This document shows, one piece after another, positions 47,898-57,754 of a stretch of 64,000 bases of DNA. The notes under the pieces were generated by a model. The model did no database searches. It was given only the letters and a program-made list of their open reading frames with translations, and was not told the DNA's origin. The stretch is from Helichrysum umbraculigerum. Lineage: Eukaryota > Streptophyta > Magnoliopsida > Asterales > Asteraceae. The position numbers and the translations under genes were made by a program. The stretch lies in NCBI GenBank assembly GCA_949592205.1, contig CATIUR010000002.1, positions 134,056,090 through 134,120,089 on the forward strand. The letters run 5' to 3'. Position 1 is the first letter of the stretch; each line of letters starts with the position of its first letter.

Positions 47898-47991
47898 TTT
47901 TTTTTGGGTAAAGGGGACAAACCCCGGCAAAATGCATTAAATAAAAGTAAATATGTACAAACTACTAGAGGTATACCTCTAGGGATGATTT

Positions 47992-50469
47992 TTAGTGTAC
48001 CATCCAAACTTTAATACAAAAACCAAACACGATAATAACACTTGCAAAGTTAAAAATATTAACTATATCTATACATTTAATAACTATGGTATTACTGCTT
48101 TTTAACTTTGCACACAAAATTGAAGTAATCAAATTCCGAGTCCAATACTTCTGTCTATGCAACTCATATACCCATGTAATTCCATGTAACCCACTACTAG
48201 TTTTATCTTTCTGTACTTGATCTCCGCCAAATGCAGACCATCCCAAAACGTTTTCCATCTGAACCCAATCCAACAAAATCTGAAGCCCATTATATCCAGT
48301 CCTTAGCCCAATATGTTTACCTTGCAACCCATCATCATCATAAACATTATCACATATACTAGTAACTACAGAACCAGCAGCTATATCAACATCATTTGCA
48401 GCACTAAAAGTCTCAGAACCAACTTTAAAACCAATTCCAATTCCATTACCATTGCAATGTTGACCAAAATTAGTCAAGCCATTTGCACCAATCCTTCCTC
48501 TGCTACACATATTTTTCCACAAACTTTTCCAATGATACTGCCAAATCAAATAATATCTAACACAGTTGAAGCAACTAACCAGATTGCACACATTTGAGAG
48601 TTGACTTAAGGAAGTCAAACTTACATATTGATGACCATACAAGCTGGACATTCTATCTGCACAAATTAATTGCATTTGACTGACCAATTGCCCAACAATA
48701 GCAACTTCATTTAGCCTATTAATAAAATTAACCATATAGTATCCTGCAGTAATCTAACCAGTAGCATAATACACCCAATCCATTAACTTATCCACTCTAA
48801 GTAGTTGACCCAGTAGGTTCAAACTACCCATCCATTGACTTCTCCATCTTTGACTCAAAAAAGTCAACTTAACCATACAGCAACCAGCAGTAAATAATAT
48901 GAGCAGCAGCTCAATATGACTAATCTTCAGCTTAACAAGAATCAAATAGCAGTCTAAAAAGTCTTGACCCAACCAAACTTTGTATTTCCAGCCATACTCA
49001 AATACACCCATCATAAGACCAAGTCTAAATCTGTCATATAACTGGTGCAATTTTAACTTAACTGAATACCAAGTTTGACCCGGTAACATCAAATTGACCA
49101 AAATCAGATTGTCCCAAGTTTGACTTAAAAAAGTCAAACTTGACATATAACATCCACCCATTAAAAGATCAAAAAACAGTCTTTGCATACTTTGCATCAA
49201 GAAAATGAGAGCTGCAACATAATTTTTTGTCAACATATTAAGCTCAACCAACTTATACCCTGTACCCTCAAATTTAATCCAGTTTAAACCAGTCAACAAA
49301 ATTCCCATCATCATTATAATGCTTGACCATCTGTACCAACAAGTAATAGCAATCAAACCAATCTTCCCATTAACCTTGTTAGCACTCCAATATTTATGAA
49401 CCCAGTAGTACCCATATTTCCAGCTAACATCACATAACCAATCAAACAAATGGGCAATCTCTAGTGTATCCAAACAGACAACAAACAAAAGATATTGGGT
49501 ATCACAGTAACCTGTAATAATGGTAACCCAATAAAATGTTGACCACACAGAATAGTCAACAACAGACATGTAGCCTAACTCAGCAGTAAGCATCATAAAT
49601 TCCTGTCCCCACTTCATAATATAACATGCACTTCTACTGTTCATGTTTACAGGAAATTTCATCTTACTACTAGTTATCTCACATTCCAAATGAAAGCTAA
49701 GGACAGCAACAAAAATCTTCCATATGAAAAAGTGAAATTTTACCAACCTTATTACTCCTTTAAATAAGATGAAAGTGCCATACTTCTGCACTATATCCAA
49801 TGTCTCCATTCCTATGCATCTTTGGCCATTAATTTTAGCACAAAAAATCCAAATGAGCTTGTGAAAGAATACAAACTCACAGGTTTTAAAGGAATCAAAG
49901 ACACTTTTAACAAAAAACAATGTACCAAAAGATATAGACTCTACCCATCTCCACCTTATTACACCAGTAATCCCACCCATACCCATAAACAAATAGCACT
50001 CCTCACAAGTTAGCCAATAGTCCAATTCCATACTTTGCATCCTAAATTCTTGCCTGCATTGCAGCACAAAGGCACTACAACTACACCTTATTGCAAGCAA
50101 TTTCAACAGAGTATGAATTGACTCAAAGGCAATCCTAAAAAGGTTTGGAAATTTAGAAAGGGTAAAATAAAATTCAGAAAATAAAACACACCTCCTTATA
50201 GCACCACAGGTTTCATCTAACATGCTAATCTCCAGCATGAACAAAATAAAGCAATAAACCCCAAACCTATATGGTGCTACCTGAACTATTCTCACAAAAA
50301 CAAGTAGTAAAGCATAGCAATAGAAGCTACTAACACTTTTTATACTTACCAACACACTCTTTTTCCAATTTAAACACTCAATACACCTAACAAGTAACAC
50401 CACTACCCCAACACTCCATTTATCACCAACCCAACCCTGCCACCCAAAATATATTTTAAATGAAATCAT
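47992..50469 (-). CDS. Open region downstream of LINE ORF2 (putative ORF3), unknown function
   Basis: Directly after the ORF2 stop the minus strand reads TAA ATG, and the same frame continues for 571 codons (50469-48754), then, after a single TAG, to 47992 (247 residues from the ATG at 48735). The product is hydrophobic and rich in Trp, Tyr, Cys, Leu and Val, with several possible membrane-spanning stretches in the first third. A loose repeat, LTFLSQ-x-W or LTSLSQL, preceded by GCYM/GCCM-like residues, occurs three times. No known LINE domain (RNase H, zinc finger) is recognised. Against translation stands the in-frame TAG and the unusual composition; in favour stands the length, since the T-rich strand should meet stops often. 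It might be an ORF2 extension by readthrough, a separate ORF3, or a 3' UTR open by chance. Confidence 0.4.
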
Positions 50470-53400
50470 TTAGGCAAAGTATGAATTATCACCATCACCA
50501 TTCATCACTTTCCCATCATAAAAATGACAATTCCATACCTTAGCAGCAGCAATTGACTGACTGGAATTCTTAATTTTCAATCCCATCAGTCTCCACCTAA
50601 TGATATTAATTATGATATCCAATAACTGCTCTTTTGATCTTGCTTTATCTTGATATAACCTGAGGTTCCTTTCCTGCCACACAAAATAAACAATGGCACC
50701 CAATACAAGTCTCTGAATAATACTCCAAATAGACCTATTGATTGGTCTGTCTTGAAGATATTCAATAATTTCCTGCCAATTGTTTGTGATATTCTCAAGC
50801 CTGGACATCACCTTCAACTTATTCCATACCCACCTTGGCCATACACACTCAAAGAACAAATGAGTATGACTATCCTTCTCATTCTTACAAAATACACACT
50901 GAACCTCAGAATGACTTCCACCACCATTATATCTGTCTTGTGTCCTTAATTTATTATTCATAGCTACCCAAGTAATGAATGAGTGTCTAGGGATACATTG
51001 GGAAAACCAAACAAGCTTTGCCCATTTGACATCATCATACTGAGTAACCATATCATTCCATGCAATTCCTACAGAAAAAGGCACACATTTACCTTTGCAA
51101 GTTCTCCATAATACCCTGTCTCTTCTTTCTGGGATCAAAAGAGGAGGTGGAAGATCAAAATATAAAGGATATTTAACCTTCCAATCAGCAGGAATATTAT
51201 ATTCACCATTAACAACAAGATCAGATAGCCTAGATTTCAGATTTAGCTCAGACATATCTATTTCTGAACTTGGAATGGTAAGACCAAGTGGACCCATAGG
51301 GTGCCAATTGTCATACCAAGCAGAAATATTTTCACCATTACCAATCCTATGCACAATAAACTTCCTGAGTTCATCTCTACATTGCATGATACACCTCCAA
51401 CTCCAACACTCATTACCTGGTGATTTATACTCCCAAAAATTTTTTCCTTTAAGCCTAACATTTTTTATCCACTTTACCCAAATAGATTTCTTGTTACTCA
51501 CAATGTTCCATATATGTTTGGAGACAAGAGCAACATTCCACTCATGAAGAGATTTAATTCCTAATCCACCTTGCCTTCTAAGCTTACACACCTGATTCCA
51601 ATTAACTTTAGACTTTCCTTTTTGATAATCCCCTTGACACCACAAAAAACCCCTTATAATTCTTTCAAAATCATTAGAAACACTCTTTGGAAGAATAAAC
51701 ATTGATGCCCATTAAACTTGAAGAGAAGTTAAAACAGAATTAATCAATTGAAGTCTACCAGCAAATGACAAAGATTTAGACTTCCAATTGATCAATCTTT
51801 TTTTAACTTTTTCAATCAACATACAACAATCATTTTGTTTCAATCTTGTTGATAATAAAGGAACCCCCAAATACCTCACAGGAAGCTGCTCAACTTTAAA
51901 TGGCATGATATGTAGAATCTGACTTTGAACTCTCTTACTCACATTACCAAAAAAAGTAGAACTTTTATCAAGGCTAGCCACTAAACCAGAAACAGCACTA
52001 AATTCATCTAATGATTTTTTAATTACTGCAACAGATTTAGGATCAACATTGCAGAAAATAAGAAGATCATCAGCAAAGCAGAGATGGGTTAATTCTGTTG
52101 ATCCACATCTCCAATGATACTTAAAATCATCATCAGCTTCCACATTCCTCTTAATAATAAGGGTAAGTACTTCCATAACTAAAGTGAACAGGTAAGGTGA
52201 CATAGGATCACCTTGCCTAATACCCCTAGCACCATTGAAGAACCCAATATGATCCCCATTCACATTAATAGTAAAAGCAGCAGAAGTGACACAATTCATT
52301 ATCCACATTACCATCATTGGATGAAACCCATACAACTGCAGACAATTTCTCAAAAAACCCCACTCAACTGTATCATAAGCTTTTTGAATATCTACCTTAA
52401 ATGCACATTTTGCAGGTCCCTTCATCAATTTCCTATGATAATTCCTTAACAATTCCTGTGTTAGAAGGATATTATCACTGATTTGCCTCTCAGGAATAAA
52501 GGCACTCTGGTTTTCACTCACAATATCATCTAACACACTCTTCAACCTATTAGTAATCACCTTGCTAATGCATTTATAAATAACATTACAGCAAGCAATA
52601 GGCCTAAAGTTAGTGACTTTTTGAGGATTACCAACCTTAGGCACAAGAGCTATAATAGTAGCATTGACTTCTTTCAACAGCTTACCATTCTGAAAGAATT
52701 CCCTTACAGCTTTGCACACATCAGCTCCAACAATACTCCATGAAGCTTTAAAGAATTTGGATGAATATCCATCTGGGCCTGGAGCCTTATCATCTGCCAC
52801 ATCAAACAAAGCAAACTTAATCTCATCATCAGTAATATACCTCACCATATAGTTTGCAGCTTCAAAGGAAATCTTGTTAGTAAATAACTCATCAGGATTC
52901 TGAATAGGCTGCACATCAATACTACATCCCAAAACATTTTTAAAATGCAAAACAAATTGATCTGCAGCCTGCTTCCCAAAGAATCTAACTCCATTAATAT
53001 TTTCCACAGATTCTATTCTATTCCTACTAATTCTCTCCTTAACAGCTCTGTGAAAGAATTTAGTATTTTGATCCCCCCTCCTTCAACCATTCCACCTTTG
53101 ACTTTTGTTTTAAAAATAGCTCCTCATCAATAACAGCCTCTCTATAATCTTTAACTGCTGCAGCTTCCTTCTCTCTTAATTCTTTATTTGTAGGTTCATT
53201 TTCAACTACAATTTGAGCTTTCTCAAGTTCCTCCTTCAACTTCTGAACCTTTGTGAACAGATTCCCATTATTATGATTCAACTTCCTCAATGGTTTCTTC
53301 AAGCTCTTCAGTTTAGATACAAGCTTGTACATAGAATAACCAACCACCTCTTCATTCCAAACATTACTAACTAATGACAGAAAACCAGGTTTATTAGTCA

Positions 53401-54163
53401 GAAAATTATGAAACTTAAAAGGTCTAGGCTTAGCTTTCTGGAGACCATGGACAGTAAGTATAATAGGTGTATGGTCAGAGTGAAGAAATGGATGAAAATG
53501 GGCTTTTGCATAAGGAAACATACTCAAAAAACATTCATTACCCATTGCTCTATCCAATTTCTTCATTACCCCATGATATTTTCCAGGAGCTTGATTCCAT
53601 GTATATGTCAAACCTGACATACTCAAATCATCCACCTCAATCTCAGCAACACATTCTATAAATTCATGCATTCCTCTAGAAACATGAGAAGATCCAGATG
53701 AATGCTCACTAAAGTTTAAAGTATCATTAAAATCTCCTATAACAACCCAAGGCAAATCTTTCACAAATTGATGGTGATACTTTAAATTCTGCCACAACTT
53801 TCTTCTAGGTATCCTAACATGATGACCATATACCAAAGAGCAATAAAAGCCTTTTTGATCACTAATGGACTCAATAAAGCAGTGTAAAGCCTGCTCATGT
53901 TGAGCAAGAACCATTACTCTAACAGAATTTGGGTCCCACCCAAGCATTATTCTAGTGCCACTCACACATTCAGTACTATTTGAAACCCAATCCCATTGCC
54001 CAAACATTTTATTTCCAACCTTATTCAAATTCTTTTTATTTACATGTGTTTCAATTAGACCACAAATACTAAATTGACCCTCTTGCATAAATTTCTTAAC
54101 CTGATTCTGATTAGAGGTGTTAGAAATACCTCTAACATTCCAAGCCATGAATTTGATATCCAT
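50470..54163 (-). pseudogene. LINE ORF2: endonuclease, reverse transcriptase, zf-RVT; one frameshift, one stop
   Basis: The ATG at 54163 overlaps the ORF1 stop (TAATG), a format compatible with reinitiation. The AP-type endonuclease occupies about residues 1-235: WNVRG, IETHV, GDFND near 143 and SDHTPI near 227 are its active-site motifs. A G-run that is one base too long (about 53077-53083) shifts the frame before the FFHRA region. The second frame carries the reverse transcriptase with DKAPGPDGY, NFRPIACCN, RQGDPMSPYLF and LCFADDLL (FADD catalytic motif, about 52070-52085). A TAA at 51712 interrupts it after LTSLQV. The last part, 51702-50470, holds the zf-RVT domain (WAKLVW, HSFITWVA and a C-x2-C ... 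H-x-H-L-x3-C array). The enzyme would nick target DNA and copy LINE RNA. Confidence 0.93.
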
Positions 54164-56784
54164 TAAACCAACTTAGCATAATTACTACCCTCAATTCCCT
54201 GCTGTGAGGTAGTAACATCAGGCCCCTCCACTTTCATGAACTCAGCAGCCCCATTAGATTCTGAAGCTACATCATCATCATCATCTTCAAACTCAGGATT
54301 TAAACCATATGCATGACAATTATCAATCCAAAAATCCATTTGTGCAGATGACCAATCCTTCCTCACATCTTTACCAGGATATTTCTTTAATTCCAGATAT
54401 GCACTCACAGCATGTTTTTGAAAAGTATACATTCCAAGCTCTGTATCCCAATCTTCTTCAGAATCTGAATCTTGCATTTCATTACCTTCATCATCATTTC
54501 CCAATACACTAAACATATTTGCAGTATCTAAACCCACCTCCTTATTTACATCAGACTGCACATCACTACTGTTTGACTTATGATGATCATTTTTACTGAC
54601 ATTTGATGTACCCAAAACAGAAGGTCCACCATCACTAAAAATAGCATCATCTCCTTTCATTGGACCTTTGTTACTCTTTGTTTGCACCCATACTTTCTTT
54701 GAACCAACACCACCCCCATTTACCTCATTTTGCTTCTCAATATTTTGTAACCTCTTTGCAGTTCTAAGAATACTCTCACTCACTTTACCAATAGTTACAG
54801 GATTCCTATTAGTATTAACATTACCTCTTATTCTATCAAAAACACTTCCCTTATTAGGTAGAACACCTTTTGCTTGAAATTGCCTATTATTCTGAACTTG
54901 ATTCACCTGCTTACCACTGTTCCATTGACTTCCATTCACTCCATTTTGAGTACTCTGCTTCCATTGACCATTCATTCTGTCCACACTTCTATTCTTTCTG
55001 TTAACAGTTTGAAACCCATCTCCATCCATTTTATTGACAGCCTTACCATCATTAACATTCCCATTAACTTTCAATGCTTCTTTAATAACTTTTTCAGCCT
55101 GTTCATCAGCAGTCAAAGGCCTAACTTTACAACTCTTAAACACATGCCCAAACACCTTACAATGCACACACAAAGGTGGTTTCCATTGATAAGTAACTTC
55201 TAGCTTACCTACTTTAGCCGCCAAATGTCCCATTTCAGGGTATTCAAACTCAATAAAACATGGCAATTCCTCCTCAGCTTCTACTTCTACTAATACCCTT
55301 GCAAAACTTAACCTGCCACTCTTAGTAAGACATCTATCCATTGTCACTCTATCCATCAATAATGGCTTCCCAATTCTACTCACTAACTTACCAATACCAT
55401 TGCCATTCCAAAGCTCAATTGGTGGATTATGAATGCATACCCAAATAGGCACCTTACTGGGTTCAATCTTTTCTAACCACACCCCTGGCTCCCATTGATT
55501 AATAAAAAATGAAACATTATTAACCAACCAAGGCCCATTCTCTAACACTTCCTTCATACCCCTTTCACTTTTAAACTTACACAAGTAAAATCCAGCTGCA
55601 GTTTTGACTACTTCCCTCAAATCATGTCCTCTCCACATTCTTCTCAAATTAGCATTAACAGTTTGATAGTCCAGAGAAGTACCAATAAAGTACCCATACA
55701 ATTGTAAAGCAAAGTGACTCCCACCCTTCTTAACTTCATCTGCTGTGAAAGTAACCCTTTTCTGCCCATCAACCATTAGCACAGGTGGAGTGTATACCAT
55801 TTTAATTTCATCTTCTTCATTTCCTTTTTTAACCAATTCAGCAAATGAAACAGGAGTATTCCACACACCTTGCTTTGTTACATTCTTAATACCAGAACTA
55901 CCCTTTAATACATCCTTTTCCATACCAGAAGCATTATTACTTGCATCATTTTTGATATTATCAACCTTACCCAATGCATCCATACTTTTATCACAATCAT
56001 TCCCAGTAAATATTTCAGTATCAATCATACCTTCAAGGTTAATTCCCTTCTGCAAATCATTAATTCCCACTTGCCTAAATTCAGTTTCACCCCTTTTAAG
56101 AATCCTAGTGACTGATTTAGCATCATTTTGCAACTTCTCATCATAACCAGATGGTTTGACATTATTAACATCATCCTTATTACTCAGATTACTCACCTTA
56201 TCAGCCATAACACCTTCAACAATAGTCTCACTTAAACCTTTAGCTTTAAATTCAAATTGCATACCATCATTACCCATACTAGTAGCATTCTCATATTGTA
56301 ACTTATTGTCTATATCAATACCACTACTCATTACATCAGACTTATAATTCATTTGAGCAATGGATTTAGTAATACCTTCATGTTGCAAATCAACCACAGA
56401 CACATCAGGAATCAGTTTAGCAACACCATAAGTAAAAGGCAATTTAGGAATTGATGATGACCGCAATGTTTTCTTCATTGTATGAATAGAATTAACATAA
56501 CCCTGTTCAACAATACCTTTACGCAACTGCTGCTTTCTCTTCCTAGGTCTTCCAGCTTTCTTCTTCACCGGTGAACTGGTAACAGCAGTAGAAATATCCA
56601 TAGAATCATCACCCTCAATTGAATCACGCTTTGCAGCTCTTAATACAGCTCGATTTTGAGCAGGACTCATACTCACTGATTTTTGAGATAAACGATTTTC
56701 AGGCGTATGAAACTCCTCCTGATTTGATAAATCTGGAGGATCAGGAGGTTTGCAAGAAGAAACGGGATTAGATAATGGATTCAT
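54163..56784 (-). CDS. LINE ORF1 protein (AT-hook, DUF4283, CCHC zinc knuckle)
   Basis: An intact 873-residue frame. Near residue 72 a KKKAGRPRKRK segment is an AT-hook-like basic motif. DUF4283 spans about 355-490, with LYGYFIGTSL, MKEVLENGPWLVNN and KVPIWVCIHNPP. A zf-CCHC_4 knuckle, CVHCKVFGHVFKSC, lies near 538. The middle and end are Asn/Asp/Ser-rich with an acidic DDDDD run near the C-terminus. Plant L1 ORF1 proteins of this type bind RNA and form the nucleoprotein particle. The first ATG of the frame lies 120 bases inside the element's 5' end, leaving a short leader. ORF1 is uninterrupted while ORF2 is broken. Confidence 0.9.
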   Translation of the reverse strand: MNPLSNPVSSCKPPDPPDLSNQEEFHTPENRLSQKSVSMSPAQNRAVLRAAKRDSIEGDDSMDISTAVTSSPVKKKAGRPRKRKQQLRKGIVEQGYVNSIHTMKKTLRSSSIPKLPFTYGVAKLIPDVSVVDLQHEGITKSIAQMNYKSDVMSSGIDIDNKLQYENATSMGNDGMQFEFKAKGLSETIVEGVMADKVSNLSNKDDVNNVKPSGYDEKLQNDAKSVTRILKRGETEFRQVGINDLQKGINLEGMIDTEIFTGNDCDKSMDALGKVDNIKNDASNNASGMEKDVLKGSSGIKNVTKQGVWNTPVSFAELVKKGNEEDEIKMVYTPPVLMVDGQKRVTFTADEVKKGGSHFALQLYGYFIGTSLDYQTVNANLRRMWRGHDLREVVKTAAGFYLCKFKSERGMKEVLENGPWLVNNVSFFINQWEPGVWLEKIEPSKVPIWVCIHNPPIELWNGNGIGKLVSRIGKPLLMDRVTMDRCLTKSGRLSFARVLVEVEAEEELPCFIEFEYPEMGHLAAKVGKLEVTYQWKPPLCVHCKVFGHVFKSCKVRPLTADEQAEKVIKEALKVNGNVNDGKAVNKMDGDGFQTVNRKNRSVDRMNGQWKQSTQNGVNGSQWNSGKQVNQVQNNRQFQAKGVLPNKGSVFDRIRGNVNTNRNPVTIGKVSESILRTAKRLQNIEKQNEVNGGGVGSKKVWVQTKSNKGPMKGDDAIFSDGGPSVLGTSNVSKNDHHKSNSSDVQSDVNKEVGLDTANMFSVLGNDDEGNEMQDSDSEEDWDTELGMYTFQKHAVSAYLELKKYPGKDVRKDWSSAQMDFWIDNCHAYGLNPEFEDDDDDVASESNGAAEFMKVEGPDVTTSQQGIEGSNYAKLV

Positions 56785-57000
56785 GAATGAGACAGTAACA
56801 ATTTAGTGTGGTTTTGTAATTAAATTGGTCGGAATTGATGAATTAATTGGTCGGAATTCACAGAAATCAACAGCCGCCAGATGATGTCAGAATCGCCATC
56901 TGTCTCTATTACAATAGTTGAAAACATATATATAAATAAACTCTAGCTAATCATGTACCTGCATGTTGATCTAGAAAACAAAAATATCACCTTACACAAC

Positions 57001-57300
57001 TTACACAACATGCTTGTCGATAAATAAATAATCATAACCGAAGCATAAAAGAACAAATAAACCCAATATAGTAATCGCCGAATGCGAAAAAGAAGCCATG
57101 ACGAGGCTGCCATCGTTGCGACCACTGCAATGACCTCCTTTGACATTCGAAAACCTTGTCTTTCCATCCCCTCCTTTCTTTTCAGCCATCAAATCAATAC
57201 CTCGTTTAGGTTCGACATCAGTGTCGAGTTTCGAGGATGCACGAAGACAGTAAATCAGATAAATCAATACCAAAACCCATATCATTGTATTCTTCATCAT
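57001..57300 (-). CDS. Secreted protein, glycine-rich family member 3 (glycine domain lost, stop lost)
   Basis: The frame encodes 99 residues. Its N-terminus MMKNTMIWVLVLIYLIYCL, linker EPKRGIDLMAEKKGG and C-terminal GRNDGSLVMASFSHSA ... ILGLF match the gene at 27346-27771 nearly residue by residue, and both flanks are similar too. The long glycine run is missing, leaving GGDGKTRFSNVKGGHCS. The stop that ends member 2 as a TAG has become TAT here, adding 11 mostly polar residues (ending KHVV) after the hydrophobic tail. A GPI signal normally ends with the hydrophobic tail, so anchoring may be lost. It is either a diverged gene or a decaying duplicate. Confidence 0.6.
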   Translation of the reverse strand: MMKNTMIWVLVLIYLIYCLRASSKLDTDVEPKRGIDLMAEKKGGDGKTRFSNVKGGHCSGRNDGSLVMASFSHSAITILGLFVLLCFGYDYLFIDKHVV

Positions 57301-57754
57301 ATCTTTGAATACTAATAATGTATTGATTAATATTCGAGAATCTAGCTTCTTGTAACTTATTTTAGCGAAAACCCTATTTTTTTAGATATATACAAACGAC
57401 TATATGAATGAATCAACAAGGTGATATATATATTTTTTTCCTTATTAGCCTATGGTAGATTCTGGATATATATAATTATATATACGATCTTATAATGTGA
57501 TTTGCAGATCTATTTATTAAATATTAAATATATAGAGAATAGTTCAATTGAGACCATTTATTTTGTGTGAGAATGGGGAAACCAACCACAATATGCCATG
57601 TGTCACTTTTTTCTCTCTCATCCACGTTTTTAAAAATTAAATATCTCACAAACGACAAGTCGAAAAATCATGAAAATTGCACCATATTTTTCAGCGTTTT
57701 ATCCTCTTCGATTTGCCGTCCATCAAGGCATACTTCCGACGAACTTTTTTTTCT
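57301..57754. other. 5' flank of member 3 and part of a TA-flanked element
   Basis: 57301-57480 resembles the 5' flank of the gene at 27346. From 57532 (after TATATAGA) the sequence GAATAGTTCAATTGAGACC followed by GAGAATGGGGAAACCAACCAC looks like the end of another TA-associated element, and it runs to the break with element F near 57755. A 69-codon frame at 57567-57776 spans the junction and is not a gene. Confidence 0.45.

Larger units (their letters stand above)
47898..56903 (-). mobile_element. Full-length L1-type LINE (9.0 kb)
   Basis: The element is bounded by 16-bp direct repeats (47882-47897 and 56904-56919). Its 3' end, at the left, carries the poly-T that represents the poly-A tail. 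ORF1 and ORF2 overlap in a TAATG. Downstream of ORF2 the same frame stays largely open almost to the tail. Near the 3' end are a perfect 18-bp palindrome, CTAGAGGTATACCTCTAG (47965-47982), and a GCCGGGGTTTGTCCCC stem (47918-47934 region) of the kind found at plant L1 3' ends. One frameshift and one premature stop in ORF2 make this copy inactive, but the decay is slight. Confidence 0.95.

Noticed and set aside
53060..53090. Programmed frameshift in LINE ORF2
   Set aside because: A G homopolymer one base too long explains the shift. The position, between endonuclease and RT, is not a known recoding site in L1 elements, so mutation or sequencing error is simpler.
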